Positions 15,339-22,679 of a stretch of 34,621 bases of DNA are shown in pieces. Each line of letters begins with the position of its first letter. Within the stretch, counting starts at the first letter, position 1. Origin of the DNA: Planctomycetota bacterium (GTDB lineage Bacteria; Planctomycetota; Phycisphaerae; Phycisphaerales; Phycisphaeraceae); contig JAIOPN010000054.1 of NCBI GenBank assembly GCA_021413865.1, forward strand, positions 1 to 34,621. The letters are read 5' to 3'. The notes beneath the pieces are model-generated. The model was not told where the DNA came from and did no database searches. It saw only the letters and a program-made list of their open reading frames with translations. Position numbers and translations under genes: made by a program.

Positions 15339-16397
15339 TCACACCACCTGCACGGCCTGCTCGAACATCTGGCTGAAGCGTGGGGCCTTGCGGTCTTTCC
15401 AGCCGCCCTTGTGGTAGGCGTACCCGGCGATGAGCGGGACGGCCAGCGTCGCCTCGCTGTACACCATCTGTTCCCACGCCAGGTCCACCTTGCCCCAGGA
15501 GGAGGCCTCCTTGAGCGTCGAGCTGGAGAGCGCGCCGTCGCGCACGTCAGCGACGGTGATCTGCACGGCGTATTTGTGCATGGGCACGTCGTGGCCGAGC
15601 ACCTCGGCGGCGACCACGATGTCCTGCACGAAGTTTTTGGGCACGCCGCCGCCGATCATGAAGAGGCCCGTGTTGGGGTTCTTGAGCTTGATCTGCGTCA
15701 GCTCATAAAAATCCTTGGCGGAGTCGAGCGAGATCATCGGCTGGCCCGCCTGCGTGCGGTTGTGCTGGTGCGCCACCAGGCCGAAGCCGGCGGAGCAGTC
15801 GCTGAACGCGGGGCAGAAGATCGGCACGTCGTTCTCATAGGCGGCGAGCACGATCGAATCTTTCGTCTTTCCGTGCTTGGTGAGATAGGCGCCCATCTCG
15901 CGGATGTACTCACGGGAGGAGTATGGCCTGGGCTCCAGCGCGTCGGCGATCTTCTGCGTCGTCTCGTCGCAGAACCGCAGCTCCTCCTCGTCGATGAACG
16001 TGTCGTAGATGCGGTCGATCATCAGTTCGCGCAGCTCGGCGTCGTACATACCGGACTTGTACTTCTCCTCGGCGATGTAGTGACGGAAGCCCAGCCCCTC
16101 GAAGAAGTCCTGATCGACGATGTTCGCCCCAGTGGAGACAACCGCGTCAACCATGCGGTTGCGGATCAGATCGACGAAGACTTTCTTGAGGCCGGCGGAG
16201 ATCAACGAGCCGGCGAGCGTCAGGATGATGCCGCACCCCTTGTCGCGGATCATCATGTCGTAGATCGACGCGGCGCGGTGCAGGTCGCGCGCGGTGAAAG
16301 CCATGTTCTTCATGGAGTCCACCGTCGGGACCACGTTGTTCTTCGTGATGTCGAAGTGCTCGATGGTCTGGGAAAGAAGCTGTTTTTTGTCGGCCAC
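15339..16397 (-). CDS. Deoxyhypusine synthase-like protein
   Basis: The product has 352 residues from a GTG at 16397, chosen because AGGAGG lies seven bases upstream; an in-frame ATG at 16466 would add 23 unrelated residues. The sequence has the deoxyhypusine synthase hallmarks: STGAN at 88-92 and DCSAGFG near 200 in the NAD-binding region, GGGVPKN at 249-255, and S-W-G-K at 300-303, where the Lys corresponds to the catalytic residue that forms the imine with the spermidine aminobutyl group. Bacteria lack eIF5A, so the protein more likely acts in polyamine metabolism, for example making homospermidine-type products; this is family knowledge plus inference. It is convergent with the oxidase gene (8 bases apart) and lies downstream of the KDPG aldolase gene. 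Confidence 0.92.
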   Translation of the reverse strand: MADKKQLLSQTIEHFDITKNNVVPTVDSMKNMAFTARDLHRAASIYDMMIRDKGCGIILTLAGSLISAGLKKVFVDLIRNRMVDAVVSTGANIVDQDFFEGLGFRHYIAEEKYKSGMYDAELRELMIDRIYDTFIDEEELRFCDETTQKIADALEPRPYSSREYIREMGAYLTKHGKTKDSIVLAAYENDVPIFCPAFSDCSAGFGLVAHQHNRTQAGQPMISLDSAKDFYELTQIKLKNPNTGLFMIGGGVPKNFVQDIVVAAEVLGHDVPMHKYAVQITVADVRDGALSSSTLKEASSWGKVDLAWEQMVYSEATLAVPLIAGYAYHKGGWKDRKAPRFSQMFEQAVQVV

Positions 16398-16499
16398 GGT
16401 GGAACCTCCTGATCGGGGCGCGGGCTGTGTTGAGATGCCGCGCCGCCCGGACACGCGGGGCGACACGGTGAAACGCGTCGCAAGCCCCGCGATGGGTGC

Positions 16500-16505
16500 A
16501 TTGTA
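16500..16505 (-). promoter_or_regulatory. -10 box candidate for the deoxyhypusine synthase-like gene
   Basis: On the minus strand this reads TACAAT, about 100 bases before the GTG start at 16397. No clear -35 box is present. It would allow transcription separate from the aldolase gene upstream. Confidence 0.3.
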
Positions 16506-16560
16506 GCGAAGTGGGACGGGAGCGCGACGTGGGATTTTGGTGAGGAAGACAGGAAAGAGG

Positions 16561-16580
16561 GGACGCTAAGCCGCGAGCGG
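16561..16580 (-). repeat. Stop-proximal repeat, copy after the aldolase gene
   Basis: On the minus strand it reads CCGCTCGCGGCTTAGCGTCC, followed by CCTCTTTCC. It begins 2 bases after the stop of the KDPG aldolase gene in the sense direction. The core can fold as CCGC-TC-GCGG or as CGCT...AGCG. Further copies lie at 31086 and 32144. Confidence 0.7.
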
Positions 16581-16582
16581 TG

Positions 16583-17239
16583 TCAGGCGCCGCGGGCCTG
16601 CTTCACCACATCGACGAACTGTTTGGCGAGTTTCGTCAGGCCGGCCCAGTCCTTGGACTTGATGAGGTCTTTCTTCACCAGAGACGAGCCGACGCCCAGG
16701 CAGGCCGCGCCGGCCTTGAGCCAGTCGCCGGCCGTGGTCAGGTCCACGCCGCCGGTCGGGGTGAGCTTGAGTTGCGGCATGGGGGCGAGGACATCCTTGA
16801 AATACTGCGGGCCGAACAGGTTCGCGGGGAAGACCTTCACGAGGTCGGCGCCGGCGGACCAGGCGGTAATGATCTCGGTGGGCGTCAGCGCGCCGGGTAT
16901 GATCGGCTTGTCGTAACGGTGCGCCATCGCGATGACGTCGAGGTTGAGCGTCGGGGCGACGACGTACTGCGCCCCGGCGAGGATCGCCGCCCGCGCGGTC
17001 TCGGCGTCAAGCACGCTGCCCACGCCGATCAGGCAGTCCTTCCCGAGCTTCTCGGTGGCGCGGTGGATGGCCTCCAGCGCCCCGGGCGTGGTCATGGTGA
17101 TCTCGGAGACGTCCACCCCGCCGTCGCGCAGGGCGGCGCAGACATCGACGAGTTGATCGGCGGAGTCGGCGCGGATGACGGCGACGAGCCCGGAGGTTTC
17201 CATGCGTGCGACGGAGGCGTTGCGGCCGGTGAGTCTCAT
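16583..17239 (-). CDS. eda: KDPG/KHG aldolase (Entner-Doudoroff type)
   Basis: The product has 218 residues, the usual size for this class I aldolase, which splits 2-keto-3-deoxy-6-phosphogluconate to pyruvate and glyceraldehyde-3-phosphate in the cytoplasm. The fold signatures are clear: VAVIR with R23, SEITM with E46, IGVGSVLD (71-78), PGALTPTEI (115-123) and LVKVFPA with the Schiff-base lysine K135, then LTPTGGV. All catalytic positions are in place. The neighbours include a polyamine-type enzyme and membrane proteins, not other Entner-Doudoroff genes, so the physiological substrate could also be 2-keto-4-hydroxyglutarate or KDPGal. The ATG at 17239 has no strong ribosome-binding site. Confidence 0.93.
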   Translation of the reverse strand: MRLTGRNASVARMETSGLVAVIRADSADQLVDVCAALRDGGVDVSEITMTTPGALEAIHRATEKLGKDCLIGVGSVLDAETARAAILAGAQYVVAPTLNLDVIAMAHRYDKPIIPGALTPTEIITAWSAGADLVKVFPANLFGPQYFKDVLAPMPQLKLTPTGGVDLTTAGDWLKAGAACLGVGSSLVKKDLIKSKDWAGLTKLAKQFVDVVKQARGA

Positions 17240-17269
17240 TTCAAATCTCGGGAAAATAAACGGGAAGCG

Positions 17270-17671
17270 TCAGTGCGCGGGTTTACAGCTTGTCATCCTA
17301 CCCAAACAACGACGCGGCGAGGGAAACATCCCCCGTGCCGCCGGTTCACCTGAGACGGAACTCAAGCAGCCGCCGCCGTTCACGCCACAGGAGCAGGCAG
17401 TCGGCCGCAAAAAAGACAATGACACCGGGAAAAAAACCCAGATACCGAGTTCAAACAAAAACACCATAGCTTGAAATAACGGATGCACCGCTGGATTGCC
17501 CAGGCTGCCGATGATCATCATCGGCGCTTGCAAAAGCACGCCGACTACCAAGACAAGAAATGCTATCACGTGCAGACGCCCGCGCTTCGGTAGCACCGAC
17601 GCCACAATGCAAACAGTAAGGACCACCGCCGCCGCGACACATTCCCCAATACCGGGAAGCACAAAGCCCAA
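17270..17671 (-). CDS. Small membrane protein, unknown function
   Basis: The product has 133 residues. Three hydrophobic segments are visible (about 9-28, 33-57 and 66-88), followed by a 45-residue tail with several cysteines (CSCGVNGGGC). The likely start is a TTG at 17671: the sequence AGGAG lies nine bases upstream on the minus strand, and no ATG occurs before the first helix. I recognise no family. The gene is upstream of the KDPG aldolase gene in the same direction with a 30-base gap, so the two may be co-transcribed. The hydrophobic pattern supports a real gene, but codon use is less GC-biased than neighbours, and the confidence is moderate. Confidence 0.55.
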   Translation of the reverse strand: MGFVLPGIGECVAAAVVLTVCIVASVLPKRGRLHVIAFLVLVVGVLLQAPMMIIGSLGNPAVHPLFQAMVFLFELGIWVFFPVSLSFLRPTACSCGVNGGGCLSSVSGEPAARGMFPSPRRCLGRMTSCKPAH

Positions 17672-17702
17672 AGCGCGTCACTCCTTCACGTCGCACCATT
17701 CT

Positions 17703-17740
17703 AGTTAAACAACGACGCCGCGCGGGTCTGCGCGGCGTCG
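17703..17740 (-). terminator. Rho-independent terminator after the 17775-18320 gene
   Basis: CGACGCCGCGC (17713-17723) and GCGCGGCGTCG (17730-17740) form a perfect 11-pair stem with a six-base loop. On the minus strand it is followed by TTGTTTAACT. It lies 34 bases past the stop of the upstream minus-strand gene. Confidence 0.75.
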
Positions 17741-17774
17741 CGAAAGCATTGTGTTGTCCGACCAGTCCGCTGAC

Positions 17775-18320
17775 TCAAAGAACCTCGAAGATCGACTGCG
17801 TGCGGAGCACCAGGCCGGTCGCGCCGATCAGGTGGTAGCTCTGCAGGTGGAACTCGCTCTTGTACTTCTGGGCGTCGAGCAGCGTCATATTGGACGAGCC
17901 CTCGGCGTCCTTCCACTCGTGCATCAGGCACTGGCTCTCGGCGGCGAAGTCTCGCATCTCGCGGAGCGTCGCCATGAAGAGGTTGTCGGTCAGCGACTCG
18001 GTCTGGATGGTGGTCACATAATTCACGTTGCCCTCGGGCTGGCCGAGCTCGTAATCCTTCTCGCCCAGGCAGGGCAGGGCGTGGATCAGGCCGGTCTCGG
18101 GCAGGTGGTCGGCGCTCTCCAACACCGCCTCGGTCAGGCAGTTATCGCCGAACTGGAACCGCGCCACATGGCCCGCGGGGGCGACCCAGGTTTCGACCTC
18201 GTACTCGCCGTGCCGATGGGTGCGGCGGCCCTGGAGGTCGAACAGCTCGGGGTGCAACGCCCGGCGGTAAACCATGAGACGGAAAAGCTGTGCGTTTGAG
18301 GACTTATGGCTGACACTCAT
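17775..18320 (-). CDS. Conserved protein of unknown function (DUF2617-like)
   Basis: The product has 181 residues, soluble, with no signal peptide or membrane segment. The order of features (RRALHPELFDLQGRRTHRHGEYEV near 19-42, GHVARFQFGDNCLTEAV near 50-66, then a GCLG-like and SQCLMHEW region) resembles a planctomycete and actinobacterial family I know as DUF2617; I hold that name tentatively. No catalytic motif is recognisable. The ATG at 18320 is preceded by AGGGAT, an acceptable ribosome-binding site. It ends in a strong terminator, so it is a single-gene unit, and it is divergent from the HEAT-repeat gene. Confidence 0.75.
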   Translation of the reverse strand: MSVSHKSSNAQLFRLMVYRRALHPELFDLQGRRTHRHGEYEVETWVAPAGHVARFQFGDNCLTEAVLESADHLPETGLIHALPCLGEKDYELGQPEGNVNYVTTIQTESLTDNLFMATLREMRDFAAESQCLMHEWKDAEGSSNMTLLDAQKYKSEFHLQSYHLIGATGLVLRTQSIFEVL

Positions 18321-18503
18321 GTTTTATCCCTGACTGCCCGGAAGGGGGAGGTGTAGGGGCCTTAATGAATCGCGGATTATATCCAATCACTAGCGGGACT
18401 GAAAGCATTTTCGTTCTTATTTCGGCGATTTTCTAACCGGCTGTACACAATGTAGCGGTTTTCGGGCCATGGTCGATAAGAACACATACGCGGCAACCGG
18501 CGG

Positions 18504-18532
18504 CCGGGATCGTATCCATACCCCGGTTTTTT
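18504..18532 (+). terminator. Attenuator-like hairpin and T-run before the HEAT-repeat gene
   Basis: CCGGG (18504-18508) can pair with CCCGG (18522-18526), directly followed by six T. An alternative GGAT-CGT-ATCC hairpin lies inside the loop. It lies 38 bases before the ATG at 18570, where a terminator would act on the gene's own leader. Confidence 0.35.
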
Positions 18533-18569
18533 CGGCACGGCCAGCTCGGCACCAGACTTCCCCTAACTT

Positions 18570-20498
18570 ATGCGTCAAACAAGGGATATTTTCAAGGTCA
18601 TCATCAATCTGCCGGACCCTTCGGTGGATCAGGCCCTGGCGGACGCCCTCGCGACCGCCGAGCCGGACGACACCACCAGGATCGTCGCCACCCTGCTCCA
18701 AAGACGTCGGCCGCAGGGGCTGGTTCCCATGATCCTGCACTTCCACCAGCTCCCCCAGGACGCGCAATCCGACATCCTCACGCACGCCACCGATCTTTCC
18801 CACTCACTCCGTGAGGCGATGGCCGCCGACAACGGCCGGGGGGCCTCCAACGTCATCCAGATCATCACCCGCGCCCGGGCGGCGAAGCTCGCCTACCTGC
18901 TCTCGGACCAATTGCGTCACGGCCCGGCCGAACTGCGGCCGCTGGCCGCCAAGGGGCTGCTCGAGCTCGCCGAGAGCGCGCCGACAAATCAGCCCCAAGT
19001 CATGGAGGCGATCCAGTCCGCCGTGCGCGAGGCGCTGATCTCCTTCAAGGTGCACGGGCAGACGGGCGTGCTCCTCGCGCTGGCGGCCCTCGCGCCGCGC
19101 GACATGGCGGCGGCCGTCTCCATCATCGAGGACCGCAACCACGCCGCGCTCGAGCCGATGCGCAGGCTCATCACCATCGAGCTGCCCCCCGAGATCCGGC
19201 GCGGGCTGCTCGCCTGGGCGACCGTCAAACAGTTCACCCCCGCCGCCGTCACCGGCCTGGACCGTGCCTGCGGCGCGGGCCACCTGGGCGACGTCCTGGC
19301 CGGGGCGCACCTGCTCGCGCACGGGCAGGCGGCCCTCGCCGTCCGGAAGCTCCTCATGCCGCGACAGGCCCTGCCGTCGCGTGAATCGATCGCCGTGATG
19401 CCGCCCGAGCGGCTCCACTGGCTGCCCGCCTGGATCACCGCCCTTCAACTCGAGCCCGCGCAGCGCATCGACGCGCTCGCCTCGCTGCATACGGCCCCCG
19501 ACCCCGCGACCCGGCTGGCCGCGCTGCGCCGCCTGCTCGACCTCGCCTACCGCGCCCCGGGTATGCCGGCCACCTCGGGGGTTCCCCTGGCAACCATCGC
19601 CGCGGTCACCGCGCGCAGCGACATCGCCGTCGCCCGCTTCTGCGGCGATGAAGACCCCGCCATCGCGCGCATCGCGGTGCGCCACCTCGTGGGCCGGCGC
19701 TGGCCGGGGCTCACCAAGCTGCTCCTGCAACTGGTCAAGTCGCCCCACGAAGAAATCCGCAGGCTCGCCGGCGCCCACCTCGCACCGCTGGGTTTCACGC
19801 ACCTCTGGGACGCCTGGCCCCGCCTCAACTTCGCCCAGCAGATCGCCGGCGGCACCGCGCTCATCAAGCTCGACCCCGCGTTCCACCGCATGCTGGGCGA
19901 AAAGCTCGCCACCCCGCTCCGCGCCACGCGCCTGCGCACCATCTCCATCATCCAGACCCTCAACCAGACCGAGTTCTTCGTCGCCCCAATGGTCGCCCTC
20001 ACCGCCGAGAACGACGAGATCGTCGCCTCCGCCGCCGTGAAGGCGCTGGGGGCGGTGGACAAGCCCGAGTCGATCACAGCGCTGAACAAGGCGCTGACGC
20101 ACCACGACGCGCGCGTGCGCGCCAACGCGGTCGAGTCGCTGCACCAGTTGAAGCACCGCGACCACGAGGAGCGGTTGCTTGAGATGGCCCGCGAGGAGGC
20201 CAACCGCCCGCGTGCCAACGCGATCGGGGCGCTGATGGACATGCGTACCGCCGAGGCGCTATCGTCGCTCGTGAAGATGCTCGCCGACCCGCAGCCGGCG
20301 CAGCGCGCCAGCGCGCTCTGGCTGGTGGACCACATGGGGCTGATCGAGGTCGCCCGGCACGTCGCCGAGCTGGCCGTCGCCGACCCGGACTACGAGATCA
20401 AGTCCCGCGCCTCGGGTGTGATCCACCGTTTGATCGATTCGCTCAGGCCCAACGGCAAACCGGCGGGCGACGCCGAGCCGCGTCCCAAGGCGGGGTGA
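18570..20498 (+). CDS. HEAT-repeat scaffold protein
   Basis: The product has 642 residues, almost all alpha-helical. It has a repeated pattern of paired helices with the HEAT signature of a proline or alanine turn, such as ELRPLAAKGLLELAE (about 115-129), IARIAVRHLVGRRWPGLTKLLLQLV (split across about 362-386), and EIVASAAVKALGAVDKPESITALNKAL, followed by DARVRANAVESLHQLKH near residues 525-540. Such repeats make solenoids that bind other proteins; no enzymatic domain is present. There is no signal peptide, so it is likely cytoplasmic or membrane-peripheral. The next gene (20554) encodes a one-TM protein in the same direction and may be a partner; this is inferred from position. Specific function unknown. 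Confidence 0.87.
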   Translation: MRQTRDIFKVIINLPDPSVDQALADALATAEPDDTTRIVATLLQRRRPQGLVPMILHFHQLPQDAQSDILTHATDLSHSLREAMAADNGRGASNVIQIITRARAAKLAYLLSDQLRHGPAELRPLAAKGLLELAESAPTNQPQVMEAIQSAVREALISFKVHGQTGVLLALAALAPRDMAAAVSIIEDRNHAALEPMRRLITIELPPEIRRGLLAWATVKQFTPAAVTGLDRACGAGHLGDVLAGAHLLAHGQAALAVRKLLMPRQALPSRESIAVMPPERLHWLPAWITALQLEPAQRIDALASLHTAPDPATRLAALRRLLDLAYRAPGMPATSGVPLATIAAVTARSDIAVARFCGDEDPAIARIAVRHLVGRRWPGLTKLLLQLVKSPHEEIRRLAGAHLAPLGFTHLWDAWPRLNFAQQIAGGTALIKLDPAFHRMLGEKLATPLRATRLRTISIIQTLNQTEFFVAPMVALTAENDEIVASAAVKALGAVDKPESITALNKALTHHDARVRANAVESLHQLKHRDHEERLLEMAREEANRPRANAIGALMDMRTAEALSSLVKMLADPQPAQRASALWLVDHMGLIEVARHVAELAVADPDYEIKSRASGVIHRLIDSLRPNGKPAGDAEPRPKAG

Positions 20499-20508
20499 TA
20501 AAGACGGT

Positions 20509-20531
20509 GCCCCGTCATTCCAATGCGGGGC
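20509..20531 (+). repeat. Single REP-like hairpin between co-directional genes
   Basis: GCCCCG-T-CATT-CC-AATG-CGGGGC folds into a ten-pair stem with one bulged T next to the outer stem. The layout (GCCCCG, one bulged base, CAT...ATG, CGGGGC) matches each arm of the double-hairpin element at 28147-28223. It may be a solo copy of the same family. Confidence 0.6.
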
Positions 20532-20553
20532 TGCTGAGAATCGGAGTCCGACC

Positions 20554-21012
20554 ATGTTCCGCACGATGATCCTCGCCGCCGCAAGCACGCCGCCCATGGA
20601 CGAGCGCCAGGCGCGCCTGGAGCAGGTGACCCGGGGGTTCAGGCACCAGCCCTGGGGCGCCACCGAGATGATCTTCGTGGCGATCCTGGTGCTCATCGTG
20701 CTGATGGCGTACGTCCTCTACCGCTGGCAGCGCGAGCGCCGCCAGCGCTCCACGCCGATGCTCACCTTCCATTACGCCGCCGAGCAGATGGGGCTGGAGA
20801 TGCGCGACGAGCTATTGCTGGCGAGGATCGCCCGCGTGCAGGAATTGCCCTCGCCCCTCACGCTGATGCTCTCGCGCGGCACACTGCGTCACCACACCGC
20901 ACGCTACCTCAAGACGCTCTCCCCCGGCCAGGCGGCCCGCATCAACCGCCGCATCGAGGGCGTGGAGCGTCTGCTCTTCGAGAGCAATGCGGGCGTGAGA
21001 CAAGCCGTCTGA
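20554..21012 (+). CDS. Single-pass membrane protein, unknown function
   Basis: The product has 152 residues. A short N-terminal part is followed by one transmembrane helix (WGATEMIFVAILVLIVLMAYVLYRW, split about residues 34-58) and a basic stop-transfer sequence RERRQR. The remaining 85 residues form a soluble helical cytoplasmic domain, with FHYAAEQMGLEMRDELLLARIARV and SPLTLMLSRGTLRHH. I do not recognise a family, although the soluble part has the look of a conserved domain rather than a random tail. It follows the HEAT-repeat gene by 55 bases, separated by a REP-like hairpin. The ATG at 20554 has GGAG (20533-20536) too far upstream to be certain. Confidence 0.7.
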   Translation: MFRTMILAAASTPPMDERQARLEQVTRGFRHQPWGATEMIFVAILVLIVLMAYVLYRWQRERRQRSTPMLTFHYAAEQMGLEMRDELLLARIARVQELPSPLTLMLSRGTLRHHTARYLKTLSPGQAARINRRIEGVERLLFESNAGVRQAV

Positions 21013-21014
21013 CG

Positions 21015-21034
21015 CCTCGCCTCTCTGGGGAGAG
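21015..21034 (+). repeat. Degenerate REP-like repeat directly after a stop codon
   Basis: CCTCGCCTCTCTGGGGAGAG matches the hairpin at 6727-6746 (CCTCGCCCCTCCGGGGAGAG) with two mismatches. It begins two bases after the TGA of the preceding gene, as the 6717 copy begins right after its gene. Confidence 0.55.
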
Positions 21035-21115
21035 CGGGAGCACGATCGTTTGCGTCCATCGGCCCCGTGCCGTTACATTCCCCCACCCGCCGAGGCGGGG
21101 GACGAGGAATCCCGC

Positions 21116-21688
21116 GTGACCATAGAGATCGAAGCGAAGATGCGCGTGGACGACCGGGCGGCGCTCGAGGAGCGTCTCGCCAAGGCCGGCGCCCGTGCCG
21201 GCCCGGTGATCCACGAGACAAACACCTTTTTCGACACCGCTAAGGGCACGCTCAAGCGCTCCGACCAGGGCCTGCGCATCCGCGTCGAAGTAACCGGCGA
21301 CAACAAACGCACCGTCACCATCACGCACAAGGGCCCGCGCGACCAGGGCCGGATCAAACGGCGCATGGAGACGGAGCTCATCGTCAACGACGACCGCACC
21401 GCTTCCGAGATGCTCACCGCGCTGGGCTACGCGGTCGTGCTCAGTTTTGAGAAGACCCGTCGCCGGTGGGAGCTGGACGGCTGCCACGTCGATCTCGACA
21501 CGCTGCCGTACCTGGGGGATTTCGTGGAGATCGAGGGCCCGGACGACCAGGCGGTGCTCGCCGTGCGTGAGAAGCTGGGGATGGGCGCTTCCCCGCTGAT
21601 CCGCGCAAGCTACATCTCGATCCTCATCGACTACCTGACGCAGCACCACATCGAGTCGCAGCACGTGAAGTTCGACGACGCGAAGTGA
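21116..21688 (+). CDS. CYTH-domain protein (class IV adenylyl cyclase/thiamine triphosphatase-like)
   Basis: The product has 190 residues from a GTG at 21116, which has GAGGA at 21104-21108 in the right place. Upstream in-frame codons lie before any ribosome-binding site and would spoil the family start. The protein begins VTIEIEAKMRV, giving the E-x-E-x-K signature of CYTH enzymes. Next come FFDTAKGTLKRSDQGLRIRVE, KRTVTITHKGPRDQGRIKRRMETE, and a C-terminal GCHVDLDTLPYLGDFVEIEG. These supply the Lys/Arg and acidic rows of the triphosphate tunnel. Members act on ATP or other triphosphates (cAMP synthesis, thiamine triphosphate hydrolysis, inorganic triphosphatase). Which reaction applies here cannot be decided from sequence. 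It is convergent with the aminotransferase gene, 26 bases away. Confidence 0.93.
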   Translation: MTIEIEAKMRVDDRAALEERLAKAGARAGPVIHETNTFFDTAKGTLKRSDQGLRIRVEVTGDNKRTVTITHKGPRDQGRIKRRMETELIVNDDRTASEMLTALGYAVVLSFEKTRRRWELDGCHVDLDTLPYLGDFVEIEGPDDQAVLAVREKLGMGASPLIRASYISILIDYLTQHHIESQHVKFDDAK

Positions 21689-21714
21689 ATTGATTTATCT
21701 GGACGCCACACTCG

Positions 21715-22563
21715 TTACAGCTTCGTAATCCGCCGCATGAGCAGCTCGTGCATGCGGCGCGTGACCGGGCCCACGCGGCCGTCGCCGATCGGGCGGCCGT
21801 CGAGTGTCACCACGCCGGCGACGTGCGTCGTCGTCCCGCAGATGAACAACTCGTTGAGCTTGGACAGCTCCACCCAGGGCACGGCCGACTCGTTCACCGT
21901 CACGCCCGCCAACTTCGCCTCCTCGATCAGGATCGCGCGGGTGATGCCGCCGAGGATCCAGTGGTCCGCCGGGTGCGTCCATAATTCCCCGCCACGCACG
22001 GCGAAGACGGATGTGGAGGTGCCCTCCGTGACCCGGCCGTCGCGGAGAAAGATCGCCTCCTGCGCCCCCTTCTCCAGCGCGGCGTTCTTGGCCAGCACGT
22101 TGGGCAGGAGCATCAGCGACTTGATCGAGCAGAGCGACCAGCGCTGGTCCTCGTGCGTGACGCAGGCGATGGCGCGCGGCGGCGCGGCGGGGTCGGGCGG
22201 CGCGGCGGGGTAGGTGATGACCAGCACGGTCGGCGTGGTGTTGCGCGGGAAGCTGTGCTCGCGTGGGGCGACGCCGCGGGTGATCTGCCAGTAGGCCTTG
22301 GCGCTGTTGTAGCCGTTGCGTTTGAGAAGGTCGTCGGTGATGCCGCCGAGTTGATCGAGCTCCGCCGGGACGGGGATGTGGATGGCGTCGAGGCTGCGGC
22401 GGAAGCGATCGATGTGCTCGCGCAGGGCGAGCGGCCGGCCGTCGTAGTAGCTGACGACCTCGTACACGCCGTCGGCGAAGAGCGTGCCGCGGTCTTCGAT
22501 GTCGAGCGTCGCGCGCGAGCGTGGCAGGACCTGACCATTGAGATAAACGAAGGGCGCGTCCAT
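21715..22563 (-). CDS. dat: D-amino-acid (D-alanine) aminotransferase, class IV PLP enzyme
   Basis: The product has 282 residues, matching the D-alanine transaminase length. The ATG at 22563 has AGGGAA upstream and gives the usual start, MDAPFVYLNGQVLPRSRATL. The catalytic lysine K148 lies in SIKSLMLLPNVLAKNAALEKG, nearly the same arrangement as in bacillary D-amino-acid aminotransferase (DIKSLNLLG...LAK). GRVTEGTSTSVF (E180, T-S-T-S) supplies the cofactor phosphate and carboxylate contacts. The reaction is exchange of D-alanine and 2-oxoglutarate for pyruvate and D-glutamate, feeding peptidoglycan synthesis. A branched-chain aminotransferase is less likely given the closer match to the D-specific motif. 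It lies just downstream of galK in the same direction. Confidence 0.9.
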   Translation of the reverse strand: MDAPFVYLNGQVLPRSRATLDIEDRGTLFADGVYEVVSYYDGRPLALREHIDRFRRSLDAIHIPVPAELDQLGGITDDLLKRNGYNSAKAYWQITRGVAPREHSFPRNTTPTVLVITYPAAPPDPAAPPRAIACVTHEDQRWSLCSIKSLMLLPNVLAKNAALEKGAQEAIFLRDGRVTEGTSTSVFAVRGGELWTHPADHWILGGITRAILIEEAKLAGVTVNESAVPWVELSKLNELFICGTTTHVAGVVTLDGRPIGDGRVGPVTRRMHELLMRRITKL

Positions 22564-22623
22564 GCGGTGTTCCCTGTCGCTGCATTGTCGCGGGGAGGGC
22601 GCGGGAGTCAAAGCGGGAGAAGT

Positions 22624-22679
22624 GAAGCGAAGACCCCGGGCCTTCGCGGACCCGGGCCCGGGCATAGATGGAAGCGAAG
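22624..22679 (-). repeat. Palindromic element with 9-bp flanking direct repeat after galK
   Basis: A hairpin of CCCGGG-CC, loop TTCGC, GG-A-CCCGGG occupies 22635-22656 and continues as CCCGGGC. It is flanked by GAAGCGAAG at 22624-22632 and again at 22671-22679, one base before the galK stop. On the minus strand the loop reads GTCCGCGAAG. It lies between galK and the aminotransferase gene. Confidence 0.55.

Noticed and set aside
18804-20165. A 453-codon open frame on the minus strand within the HEAT-repeat gene
   Set aside because: Low-complexity Gly/Arg/Val composition and no ribosome-binding site. The plus-strand frame has clear helical repeats.
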